In this document: positions 1 to 13,200 of the stretch, one piece after another
How the letters are laid out: each line of letters opens with the position of its first letter
Position numbering within the stretch: position 1 is the stretch's first letter
DNA from: Anticarsia gemmatalis
Taxonomy: Eukaryota; Arthropoda; Insecta; Lepidoptera; Erebidae
Assembly: GCF_050436995.1 (NCBI RefSeq)
Contig: NC_134749.1
Location: 10,806,001 to 10,870,000 of the forward strand
Length of the DNA: 64,000 nucleotides
Direction: 5' to 3'
Notes under the pieces: model-generated
The model's database searches: none
What the model saw: only the letters and a program-made list of their open reading frames with translations
Told to the model about the DNA's origin: nothing
Made by a program: the position numbers and the translations under genes

Positions 1-110
1 TACGTACATATTTTATAATATTACGCCCTGTTTCCATAGGGGTAGAGAGAAACCAAAGAACGCCACTTGGAACAATTCGTACAAATTTCTTTTGCTTCAT
101 TCAGTAGCAG
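1..110 (-). repeat. Lepidopteran short interspersed repeat, family C, fragment
   Basis: Read on the minus strand this carries the words found in four other places here: a block like 'TGGCGTTCTTTGGTTTCT', then 'CTACCCCTATGG', then 'GGGCGTAATATT'. Related copies lie at 6990-7090, 18790-18900, 30250-30345 and 40430-40550. The recurrence and shared order of the blocks identify an interspersed repeat. Its class (SINE or 3' end of a LINE) is not resolved from these fragments. Confidence 0.6.
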
Positions 111-450
111 AGTATTTATTCATTAAACTTTGCTATGTCTGCTTTGTTTTCGGTAAAATTGTTTGTATCCTATGATACGCATGTCAGCTCAATCAAATAT
201 AGAATTGATGTAAGATGTTAATTGCTCTTCACATAATGGATTATGCACTAGTGCTCTAGAGTTTCGAATCATTCGCTACGGCAAATTGCAAATGGCCTAA
301 TCAATTTATTTGGTTATACAATGTATACTGTCTTAGTCTTTTGTACAGCGTCACATCTGGCGATCCTTAGGCGCCGAACGTTTGGTAACCGAATGTTCAG
401 CGCTCCGCTGAACGCGACATAAATGCCGCAGACATGTTAGAGGACTTAAC

Positions 451-564
451 CCCGGTTTCTGAGATATATTATTAGCGGTAGGTTATCTATTCAAAAGTGT
501 TTTTTATATGAGTTTAAACGCTATTGAGTAGATAAACTACTGCTAAATGTACTTCAGAAACCGT
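451..564. mobile_element. Foldback MITE, family 1, copy 1
   Basis: The left arm begins CCCGGTTTCTGAGATATAT and the right arm ends CTTCAGAAACCG; both arms contain TAGATAAACTAC-type words and pair with each other. The centre has 'TTTAAACGCTATTGAGTAG'. Three further copies lie at 3420-3499, 28291-28408 and 32424-32539. There is no coding capacity. Confidence 0.8.
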
Positions 565-3419
565 GGCTTAGTCAAGTTTTTGCAATCTTTATGTGTATTT
601 AACTTAACAAATACGAAAGTATGTTGAACCGATAACAATAATTGGCAGGGTCATAAATTGGTCGTATTTCAACAAAACTCACAATGCAGGACGAACCGCA
701 GTCATAAACTTGTATATTTACGATTTTAAAAAACGGTACAGTACCACAATGCTCTTGTTGTGTGTTTAAATTGATTAGTCAGCGATTAGTTACACATTAT
801 ATCATCGCTTATGTTTGTTTGGCGTGATAGTTTAGACAATAGTATTATGTATCACGGAAATCTTGAATGGTCTACAATGTTTTCAATTAATCACTTGCCG
901 AATTTCAAGTTACATATTATAATTAATCATGTTTAAGAGAAACCCTCAAGCACTAAAACGACTAATGAGATAACATATTTTACTAAAAACTATAGTTTAA
1001 ATGGACCTTAAAATTAGTGTTGGTATGGCTATTGTATTTATAAATTATACAAAGCGGTTATTTTAAAGTGACTGGCTATTATTGTTATGTATGTGTAGTG
1101 AAATACTAATTTAATTAATCTAATAAAATACAAAGACTATATTCTCAACGTAATTTCAGCAAATAATTGACGTGCTAAGATTGGTTTGTGATGATTTAGT
1201 AGCCCAGACACATGTCACACTGCCTGTAACATGCCGATTTCATACTCTAGCATAACAAGTTACAACTATATTCAGTGCTCTTACAAATGAATATGTATCG
1301 AGTACACTTCACGTATGACGTAGGAGCCAGCCCACGTTTCAACCGTTACAACGTTAACCTCGAAACTGAGCCCTGTTCAATCTGCTTTGAAACAATGCCA
1401 CTGGGATTCGATACGGCTAATATTTTGACTTTATGGCTACGGATGTTCTAGATGTGTCAGACAATTGACCCCAAAAATATTTGTATTTGTGCAAGTTTGA
1501 GGAAAATTTTGAAGTTTTTGTGCGATATATACAAACTAACAGAATTTCATATATCAGTGGAAAAATTACATGTTTGGGTCTAGCTTTAGTATCGTGATAG
1601 AAGATCCAGAAATTGAAATATCAACAAACTATCTCTGCTACTATATTAAAATCATGTCGCAAGAGAATGGCCCAATAAAGTGCCCTAATGGTTCGTCATA
1701 TTATTTAGTACATCGACACTAAAACCGAATATTTCATATTAATCTGAAGATGCTACCATCTTATAATATGCAGTAATAAATACGAATCTTTGTCTAGAGA
1801 GGCAGTTCTCGAAATAAAATCAGCCTTTCAAATCGTAGCTGATAATTTTTGTATAAGGTCACTTGTGAACGTATCAAGTTTGACTTAATTTGCACCTATT
1901 CAATTATTAAATAATGCCTTTGTGCGTCTGAATATAGACTAACAAATTATAGCTTTATAGTAGATTGACATTTGAGACTTCTTTGAATTAGAACACGGAA
2001 GTCGAGTGTTAGATGATCTATAAATGTAAAAAAGCTAGTCAATTTAAATTAAGACACGTTTAATTAAATAATAATACAACAGACTAACCAACAGACATTG
2101 TTAAAACATTGTGAAAACCGTGTGAGAGTTGTCCAATTTCATTTATATTTTTTATATATTGTATTAAACCTTTTTTGTGAATTATTCTGTCTATTATTAT
2201 ATTTATAGTTTTTTCGTACGTGTTTATGGCAAACCGACAAACGCTTTGTGGCGGCTTTGTTTTATGTAGCCATTTCTTATAATTACATTATAATATCCAC
2301 TACTTAAGAATTAATGAACTAAGGTCAACATAAGCTTTTGCGAATACGCATTTATTATGCGACTGGCTTTAGGTTAGATAAGAACTATGAATGCAATCGG
2401 TGCATCACGTAACAATCATTAATATTCGGATACGCAAAAACCGGATCTATAAACGATATAAGAGGAAGGATATGCAGCATAAATACATAATTTTATTAAC
2501 TGAAATTGCCGTTCAATTTGGTTGTAGATAAAGGTACAGTTTTATATAGGTACATATAGAGAGGCGCTTGTACATAGTCACTTGCGCTCACCTGTTGGTA
2601 AGCGATCTGTGAGATAAGCAACTCTTGGCGTGGTTATTCCATAGATTAGTGACAGTTTGATGATATTTGAACCGGGCGTCCCCGTGCTTTGTCCCGGCCT
2701 GATGGACTCAAGGTCTAATCCTATCCTAATCCAAAAGCTAGGATGTCCATGACGATGTTTAACTTCAAAGTTACAATAACTGATCCATATTTTTTTCTAA
2801 TTTCTACTATAGATAAATCTGTTGTCTTCTGCTCGAACCCACAACTATGACATGAGAGTGAATGCTTATACCATCTGGCAAACACTGCAGAGGCATTAAA
2901 GTTACCAATTTGTAAATACTTCAAGATTCATAAAGCCCTATTGACATTCAACGTACACGGTATTGCACAAAAGAGCATTCAAACCGAGACTAGCTAGAAA
3001 GTTTTTTTTAAAGAACGCTCTCCGTTTAGTTGCATCTACGTAATTGAGCTCGTAATGTAGAGCTGCGTTTCATTACGTGTAGTGAGCGTTAAACTCAATG
3101 CGTTCACTTTCACCGTGTGAGCTGACCTTGACTACTCGTGACCGCGACTGATCGCGTTTTGATAGCGACGATCGAAGTGTGAAGCGTACTTTATATTTGT
3201 GTAAAGATTTTGGTTGTTTTTGATACGAATTATAGTTGTTGCGAAATAGGTTTAATATGTACTGTGACGATGTTTGATTGAATGGGTGCTGTTGTGTAAT
3301 TTTTGTAGTATTATGTAATTTGTGTCTTGTATACAACACACGGAGTAAATTATACGTACATTTATAAACAAAATTTGTCACACATTTCGGGGATTATTTA
3401 CATTTTCTATCTACTAACC

Positions 3420-3499
3420 CCCGGTTTCTGAGGTACATTTAGCGGAAGTTTATCTATAAAAAAGGCTATTGAATAGATAAACTACCGCTAAATGTACCG
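3420..3499. mobile_element. Foldback MITE, family 1, copy 2 (right end truncated)
   Basis: The left arm is intact (CCGGTTTCTGAGGTACATTT) with the inner arm words AGCGGAAGTTTATCTAT and ATAGATAAACTACCGC. The terminal CAGAAACCGG of the right arm is missing, so the copy stops after AAATGTACC. Confidence 0.75.
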
Positions 3500-4244
3500 T
3501 GGGTAAGAGATTGACCACATTTGCACATTGTCTTAAAGTCTGAGCTAAGTCGAATTTTCCAGTAATTTGTAAGATTTCTTCCATATTGAATTAAAATAAC
3601 ATCTCTTGTTACGTAAAAATCCAAAATGAAGCTGGTAAAGCTACTAAACATGCTAGGCTAAGGCTATAGCCGTAATTAGGTCAGCTGTTAATGTTATCAA
3701 CAAAAGTGCAAAGTTGAGAATAAAACCAATTACGATCTTCCCTTCACTCGCAATACAAAACGGTTTAATTTAGCGAAATAATTACAATCATTGTACGAGC
3801 AAGGACTTTTGAAGTGTATAAGAAAATGTACGAATTACGAGTACGAAATACATACAATTATGTTTTATAGTACCTAGTGTGTAATTTTATTAAATTATTT
3901 TGTTTACTTCCGCTGTTCCGACTTGCATTACGATACTTTCAAAATAATAAATACGGTTGGTGACATAAAAAGTTCATTATTTAAAACTCAGCTACATTAC
4001 TTCGGAATGTATCTGCTTAGAAGAAATAGTCCCAAAAATATTTAATAAACCTTATACCTACCTATATTAACTACTAACTACTAACTAAACCTATACTAAT
4101 ACCTTGATTTAGTCGCGGTATTTTATCAAATTTTGTCTATAACTAAGTGTAACTTCCTTTGTTTCTAACTGGATTTCTTTAAGATAAGCAACTTATGCTG
4201 TTCTTTAGTCTGTTTATATTATTTGGTACTTTTTGGATACTAAC

Positions 4245-7200
4245 CTCTTAGAATAGATAGTTTGATTTCGTCTTGACAAAGAGTTATGACTCTTTCGATT
4301 TTCTGCGGAGCAGTCGGTGGGTTGCGACATCTTTGTTCCTGGAATAAATTAAAACATATATTAAAAAAGCATGATAATTACATAAGTAGTAATTAAATTA
4401 AATGCACGAGGTTATAAAAACAAACGGAAGCTTATTAATAATTCATTAATGTCACAATAAACTAAAAAATAAAATACAAAAAAAAACAACTTATTAAAAA
4501 TGTATGAGGCTTTTTTCAAATGCAAATCCCGCGCTTGGATCAATATTTCACATACAAAATTTACAAATAGCACAAACAAATAGGTTCTTTACAATGCTAG
4601 ACTGTTTCATCGTCCACTATAAAATGTTTCGCAAATCTGCGAACACGATGTTAACAACCCTTTAGATTGCAATATAAAGTTAGCACATTGAACTTCAGTT
4701 ATGTCGGTCAAGTAATGTGATAGCCATGTTTTAGTTATATAAATGTGTACCTGTTTGTTACATAAAACATCTGAACCGTGCAATAAAGGCTAACAGCTGA
4801 TTGTTCAGAGTACATGGTAGCATAGACTTGAATGATTAATTTTATGTTTGCTTGTGTCATGAAATGAAACAAATATACATACTTATTTTGTGATATACTC
4901 GTATTTCATGCTATTCGACTCACACTGGTTTTCTTCTACATAATATGTGGGTTTGATAGTCAATTACCTAGAAGACAGTAGTATTTTTTACAAATAACAT
5001 ACGTATTATAACTATTCCGTTGCAATAAATCCTAATCTCTGCCTCACACAAAATATAAAATAAATAATTGTTAGTGAGGTGACCTAATGAAACTGGTAAG
5101 CCTAATGATAATATACTAAGCTTACATATGTATGCTAAGGCCTAAACCATTAATAGGTCTTAAAAAGCCTTTCTACTCTTAGGTTCGTATTAATAAACTG
5201 GAATAAACTTTTAACCCTATTTTTAGAACCCATTTTAGTATGAAAATAAGGTTTCTAAACCCGTGCAGCGCGTTTGTATGTGAGTCGGCATTATTTTCTT
5301 CTGTACCAACTACCACAATAATTTGTGATAGTACACATGGGAAAATAAATTGACTTTCACTATGCAAAGCAATTGCTGCACGACATAGTAATTTTCCTAT
5401 TGTTTCTACGCCGTGTAGTTGGTACATTTTACGATTATTTGTAATAATACGATCGTTGGAACTGAATTGTGTCAATGTTAAAATAATCATCTCATTATGA
5501 TACAATTTTGTTGTTAGTTTGTTACACTTTATTACTTTGCTTGTTTTTATGTGAAATACTACATTATTATTAAGATAATTATACTCAGTGTGGGCCAAAT
5601 AAGCAAAATTAACTCTTGGTATGGACAAATAGTAAAACAATTAGACCGAATAAAAGTTTTGTCTGAACTTCATTTGTAACTAAGACAGGAGACCGTAAGT
5701 TTGACAGATGACCGTAAAGATTGACATTATTATATATAGCTATAATTTAACACCTTAATAAAGAACCTCGTATTGCATGCTCGATACTATCGGAGGTACA
5801 CAAAACAAAGAATTTAGAGCATTAGGGACCTGCATGCGTACACATCTGACCGGTGCATGTTAGCTATCTAATTTATTTCGTAAATAGGTACATAAAACTT
5901 TATATTATATTCTAGATTAATCATACATACCAAAGTACTCTATTAAGTTGTCGAAATGTAATTGACCTTGCCGTATTGAACTAATGGACATCTCACATCA
6001 GGCTTATAGACTGAACCACATTTAAAACGACTGTACATGGCTTGCACTATTGTTGTACGGATGTTATAGATAGTCGTATATCTAACAATAGTATGTATGT
6101 AATCTCGATTATTATATATTATATAAATAGTTCCTGCTTCGATGGATAAGTAACAACAATAGAGTAGACAATAAAACCACATGCATTCAACATAACAAAG
6201 GAAGAGTAGGTGTATATATGTAATTTTCCCAGGTTTTCATACGTAGAAAGGCTCAATGCATATTGTGAAAGCACATACAAAGAACCATTTAAATGGCGAT
6301 TCCACGATAAGTGACAATGACAGTAGATGCAGCAAAGGATAATATAAAAGTATATAAAATACTACTTTCTTTATATAAATAAAAAGCAAAGGCAATTTCT
6401 GTGTCGGGATGCATTGTAAACAATAGCAAACATATAAATCTAAATATGTTTCGATATACGTATATATTTGTCTATTCATTAAAGAATAAATATTTATATA
6501 ATTTTATTTTATGAGGAAAATTACTCTACTGTCGCTATTTAACAATAACACTCAATAAATACCTCCGAGTAGAGCTATATTGTATTTTAACTATTACCAA
6601 TATGACTTGCTTGTATAACACGTACAAAAACTTCGGATTGATTTGTTTGATCTCAGTAGTACATTGTTTGATAACATCACAATTTAGCCAGCATGTCCAG
6701 ACAACTGATTTAGAAATATATTTGTTACAATGGGATACTAAAAATAATTTAAACCAGCATCCGCCTGAGGCACACGTTTAGGCTTTTCTACTCAATCGAT
6801 TTGTATCAAATATAAGGAAAGGCTGACCACACGTTGGCTACAATTCGTTCAAACAACTTACTTTAAACATTGCGTAAAACTCCTGAAACGCGATTATTAA
6901 TTGAATTACTCATCATACTAACTTAAGTTTGTTTAATCGATAGAGTATTTCGTGCGTTTATTATATTTTTCATGTTATGACAAGGTGTATAGATGTGGAT
7001 GAAGCAAAGGAAGATTGTAAGAATCCCAAGTGGCGTTTCCTGGTCTCTGCCTACCCCTATGGAAGAAGGCGTGATTTTATGTATGTCTACATTATTACAT
7101 TTTTCAAAACATGCTAACAGAACCTTTAAAAAATATTTTCTTGGCAATTCATTATTCATAGATTTACATTAGCTGTGTATATGCATAGATACATACAGAC

Positions 7201-10200
7201 TCTACAATAAAGATTAACAATCTAAGCAACAGAATTTTATTTAAATTTTAATTACTTCAACACGAACTCTGCAAGGGGTCTTTGGTAGATAACACACATC
7301 ATTTCTGCACTGTGAATTAGACATGGCCATTGGAAGAGGCACGAAGTAACGCGAGTTTTTGTACATTGTACAGATAGGAAGACAATAGATTGTACTAATC
7401 AAGCATTGTGCGACTATTTTGCGAATGTGTCAAGGTTGCTTTATCTTGGGCGTGTAAATTGGTAATGCAATGTGTAGGATTTTTTGTTAGGAATTTTGTA
7501 AAGAAGGTGTTATTTACTAAAGTTATTTAATAATAAAGGTTATTTAATAATAAACCGAGGGTCGGTTACAAACCTTTATTATCCAAATTATAAGTATCCC
7601 TGATGTATGAAAAAAGCAGATACAAATTGGATTATTTATAAAAAATACGTCGAAAGGTTGAATCTCTTATTTTCTTTCGTTATTATTTAGATTTTTCTTA
7701 CACCTAAATTATTTTAAGTACGTGCTCACGACTGTTACTATTTATCTGTATTTTTTTTATCTTTCGGCCATTTTTATACTGATCACAAATAATGCTTTGT
7801 TGATTAATTCGACGTGAAGTCAATAGAAGCGTAACATTGGCCACCTAAGAATTATCAGAGTATATCTTCACCTATTTTCAATGTATTATTGACCATCACA
7901 CCGATGCTTCCAATGCCACTACTCATGCGTAACTAAATGACATAAAAACAAATAAAAATAAAACCCATTTGCATTAGTTATCAAAATCAATGGCATCTCT
8001 GCAAGGTCTTAAATGAATTAGTTGCTACTGAATGCGGAAATACACGCTAATGACTATAAATTATCAAGAGCAATAATTTCTAGGCTGTTTTAAATTATTA
8101 ATAAGGTGTGTTTGCTGTTTACCTTCACGCCTTGAATTAAAATTATTCTTAAAACTACAAAATAATTGATTTATTACCAATTTAGATTTAACAGACATAA
8201 TCCAAAAATATTTTACTGTTTCGTTCCTCAGGAAAATATTGTCCTAGGTGTGGTTCGTCATAAATTCAATCTCTAAAACTACTACAACTAATTTACAGAA
8301 ATAAGATAATTTTCCTTAACCTAGATTAGACTAACTCCTGGACTGTATCACACCCAATGCATTATCTACGTAATAGATTGCATTTTATTTTTAAAGATAA
8401 AACAAAAGTAGAATAAAGCTATCCTTGATACTAATGAATCTTCAGTTTAAAATATTTCTTACTTTAATCAGAATAAAGTTATTTTGAAGGCTTTAAATAG
8501 CTGAGACTAATCACCCAAATAAAGTTGTGCACAATTGTAATACTATTAGCATGCAAATGAGGTGTTTAGAAATGGGTTGGCTAATGCCGCTGTATTAGGT
8601 TGGGTCTAGGACACCAGTTGTTGCCACACCCATATTATGCACGCGTAAGTTTGTGTATCTGTTTGTTACAGGGTCGATAAGCCTATATCCTAAACTAACC
8701 AACGTTTTTTTATCACAAGCCGTCGCCGTTGGTCAAACAACCAGATAACTTTTGAACTAGAAATAAAAAGCAACTAGGTACATATCTCTAGATGATGACG
8801 ATGGACAAACATTGGTTTGAAAGTTAACAAATAGATTCAATCCCACTGCTGGAGACAAAAATCTTGCCAGAGTGAGGAAAGAGTTAGGTTTTGACTCCAT
8901 CACGCTAAACAGGTGCTAAAAGCTAAGTGTGGATTAGGACATCGGTATAGAACATAGTTAATTGCCACATAATGTAAATGCAACTTCATTTCAAGTGAAC
9001 AAAATCGTAGACAAAAGCTGGTTTAAAATATATTTGTGTGATTAGAATCGCTTTCATTGTTCGTAAAACTGTGAGAATGTGTGTACAAATGTATAATGTT
9101 TGGAATGTGTGAAAAATTAAAAGGTTTAGAATAGCTGTCCTTGTGGGCGTTTTGTTTTATTTTGAATGGAACTTTGCTTTTTGTTACATGGTCAATTTAT
9201 TTATTTATGAGTAAGTATTGTATGGTACGTGATAAGTGTATAAATTATAATAAGCATATTAAGTTATACATCAAGTATTGACGGTGATTACTTTTCTTTG
9301 ACGGGTTGGTAATGTGTGTGTTTAATAGTACAGGTATGTACAAATGTAAGATCGAATACAGATTTATTAGAAAATGACAAAATCTAAAATCGGGTCTTAT
9401 ATACATTATACATGTAGAAATAAACCAATGAATAGCACTTGGTACGATCCTTACAATTTTAAATCGGATCTTTGTCACCTTAAAATTCCTTTAGACCCAC
9501 TCTTGACATCAATAGATTCCAAAAATGACGTAAGCATAAATTCTTAATCAAATATGTCGTGATTAGTACGATTTCAGATCTTATTAAGCTAATTATACCA
9601 AAGCAATTAAGTTATTAGTCACGCCAATCGCGTGGGTGAAATCTCGACTCATACAGTGACGTGTACATGAGCGACGTTAACTGCTCGTGTTTGCACTCGC
9701 CCTTATATGTATTAAAGGGAGAAAGTTCCATTCATTCAACGATATTTCTGTTATTATAACGGATTTATGCTAAATAATGTACTTTTTACAATTTTGGATG
9801 TGTTCGTTCGAAGAGTGTTATTTCTGAAATCGGTAGACTTATTACCAATCATAATTATTAAGATATGTATTACATCACACAACTCATTTCTTTCCTGAAT
9901 AAGTTCCATAAAACTGCCTCTATATAATAATAATATCGTAATACATTATTATACAATACATAATTTATCTACTAAGTTAAACGCAGGTTTAATGTCCGAA
10001 AGCTGCTGAAAAAGTAAACAGAAAAAACTAAAGTTTCAAAAAATATTTTTAAATATTTCTAAGTTTGCTGTGTCTTATCAAAGTGCTTGGGAAATTCGGC
10101 TAGAATTTTGAGTAAGTAGTATAAACAGCTCAAAATAAAACATAGCTCTCGGTCGAATATTATTTACAAAACAGTTTTATTCACATTTCAAAACAGATAC

Positions 10201-13200
10201 CCCTAGCCTGTAAATAGCTAATGATTTGTTTTGAAATAATCAAAGGTGTATTTAGACAATCTAACACATGACTTTGTATACAGTAAATTTCAAAATTTAT
10301 ACATAAAGTACAGTCATGAGCAAAAATTTTAGTTAATAGCTGAGCTACATTTTCAAATAACTTTTATGTATTAAAATTAAAACATTTTTTGTCATTTAAA
10401 AGCTAATTTTCGAGCTAATGAGCAGTAGAATTTTGAAAATTTGCAGTGACAAGAATGTAACCGTGCAACTTTATTAGCCGCACTTCTCTATTTTTGTTTA
10501 TCTCAGAACTTCGCAACGGTTAGCGCTAGCAGCTATATTCAGACACGCAAAGTTATTTGGCCCGTGCTTTATAATTTTTACCTTTTACTGTACATTGTCT
10601 TTAGTTAAAATTACGGCAACAGTTCAATATTTCACCGATTATTCAAATCAGTTTTATTTATGAGAGGTAATTTCATGCACTGCTATTACGCAATCAATAT
10701 TATGATAGTATTTCATCCTGTTTTGCCCACTCCGTTAAGATCTGTTGAAAGCCTATCGTTTTGCAAGGGATCATAAAATTGGCCAAGATAGTGATAGACT
10801 AATAGATATACTGGATAAACTTTTACTTGGTAGATTTTTATTAAGAAAATCTATTAATCTCGTTATTTTTATCCAAATAGAAGCTGTATTAGTAAATGTT
10901 CTATTACTTTATAGTTTAAGTCGGTCTTTATATCATTGAAGGTGTGAGTAAGAATATTATTGAGAGACTTAAGCATTTCTAGACAATGTTCAGGTAAGAT
11001 ATTTATCTATGGGTTTTATAACATGAAATAAATAATTTGATTCGATAAAATATTCGTCTGTATAGTCTTTACTCCTTTTATAGTTTTGAAATTTAAATCT
11101 GGAGAACTACCCATTGAATTTGATTAAATGCATTTAATTAGTAAAGGCTGAATATCATCGAAGTGAGCGGATTTGAGGGAAGAGTCACTTCAAACACGAG
11201 TAAAACTGCAAGCTACAGCTGTGTCATCATTTTAAAACTGCGATCTAAATATTGCAAGATTTTTGAGAATCTGGTATACGCAATTTGAATAGCTCACTTA
11301 ACCTAGTATAGGAGACAGTACGCACCTTAGACTTTACCTAATTACCTAACATGGTACAGGTATGCACATAATATTTTGCAAGCTAGCTTGAACTCTAGCT
11401 GTTAGGCAATACAACTTGGGATCAATAGACTTGCCAACTGTGTTATATAACTGTCAGGTGGAATTGACATGGAAGTAACCACTTTTTTGAAAGACTATGT
11501 AGGTGCTGGTATAAATTAAGCTTGAATTGATGTAGTGTCGTATTGCTGTTAATTAAAAACCCGTGTATTTAGGAGGCTGTTTTTCGTAATGTAATTATTT
11601 TTATTGTTTTTATTCATTATTATTATAGCTGCCATTGAAAAACGATTATAAAACGATAGTTTCGTCTAATTTTAATAAGTAGGTACATGCTACCGTCTTC
11701 ATGAAACATCTTGTAAAATTTCAAAAAGCGAAACAATGTATTTTCTATTGTTTTCTGTAGCTCGATTCTCTACTACTATCGACTACCGACAACCGACCTG
11801 TCATCGAGAAATTTTGTATGAAAATCTGATCAGCGCCTCTGACGGGTGTCGTAGGAAACATTTTGGCAGTACATTCTAAATGTCAAAATGTCGATAGCTA
11901 GCCGGTTGTCGGTAGTCGATAGTGGTAGTGAATCGAGGTACTGGTATGACGACACTCAAAAAGTAACATTTTTCAGACTAAATTTGAGATGAAATGTAAG
12001 TTATTCTGTAATTCATTTATTTGCAAATACTTTTGAAATTGTCTGAGATATTAGTTTGTAAGCCGGAGAGTTCAATGTGGAGACATTATTGCATGTTGCA
12101 ATTTATTGAGTTAACAAGTTGCACACATATTATATTTATTACCAAGGACGAACACGTTATGGTTTCCTAATACATTTTACATTACACCACTGTTTCATCT
12201 TACTACATTAAGTATCTTATTCTATACTATGTATACTTATTGCAAAGACATCTGTCAAACGCTCTAAGCACGATTTTGATTGGAGTAGAAACTAATACTT
12301 GCCAAAGATTCTAAATACAACGATACCTTATGTCACTATCTACAAAAGAAACATAAATATCGTCATCACTGCTATTATCGTAAATGCGATAGTTTTTGAG
12401 GGTGGTAGGATTTTTGTTACTCCTTTGCCAAAAACTGCTAAACGAATTTTAATGAAATTTGGTAACCCCAATTAACATTTTGGATTCCTGAGATTTCGGG
12501 AGGATTTTTAATTCCGGGAAATATTTTCCTGCCGAAGAAGTCGTGGGCAGAAGCTAGTATAATAACAAAATAATAGAAATATCTACCAAGACTACAAGTA
12601 AATACATAGAATTCCATACGTAAAATACTGCAGCACATAGCTATATCATTATCTACAATCTCCAAGTTTTCCCCACATTACTAAGCGAGGTGAGTCGCAA
12701 ACTCAATGAAGCTTAGAATATATTTTTCACATAAAACGTTGGACAAAGGTATATGTGAATCAGTCACCTCGTCCGAGTGGGCGCGGCCTTGCTAAACTGA
12801 CTGCTCGCTTTATAAGGCATTGTGTGGGTGAATTCACTACTTAGATTTTAAAACCTCTAGATTTATTGTTTGATAAAATTATGATTGTGTGTTAAATATT
12901 GCACGTGAATTCTATGAATTTTGCTGCTACTATTTGTCATTCACTATCCACATCGCGAAGTTTACCGTTTCCCATACTAGAATTTGATGATTCTTCTATA
13001 TTTTTAATCAACCACGAGTACGCACTCTATCAAACATTATCAAATTGTTTGGCATAGTTCAATTATTAGCTGAGGAAACACACAGTATAGAAAAAGTAGT
13101 ATAGAAATACTCTACCTGTTAATTGCTACATGTAGAGACGCAGAATTGTAGAAAAGTTTGTCTTAAAATCCTTATTGTTTTTCAACATTTTATTTTCAAA

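Larger units (their letters stand above)
111..4244. other. Gene-free AT-rich stretch left of candidate exon 2
   Basis: No convincing exon was found on either strand. If the minus-strand gene at 4245-19766 is real, this is its second intron, because that exon ends in a phase-1 donor at 4244-4243. The stretch holds two copies of the foldback MITE family (451-564 and 3420-3499). A possible tRNA-like B box (GGTTCGAGC on the minus strand near 2830-2840) may mark an old SINE. The open frames of 61-102 codons here show no protein-like composition. Confidence 0.5.

Noticed and set aside
3073..3381. 102-codon minus frame rich in Arg/Ser at its end
   Set aside because: The Arg/Ser end comes from a CG-rich repeat-like block at 3085-3180; no homology or splice context.
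5179..5640. 153-codon minus frame
   Set aside because: No splice signals, no domain and random-looking composition; longest chance frame in a large AT-rich region.
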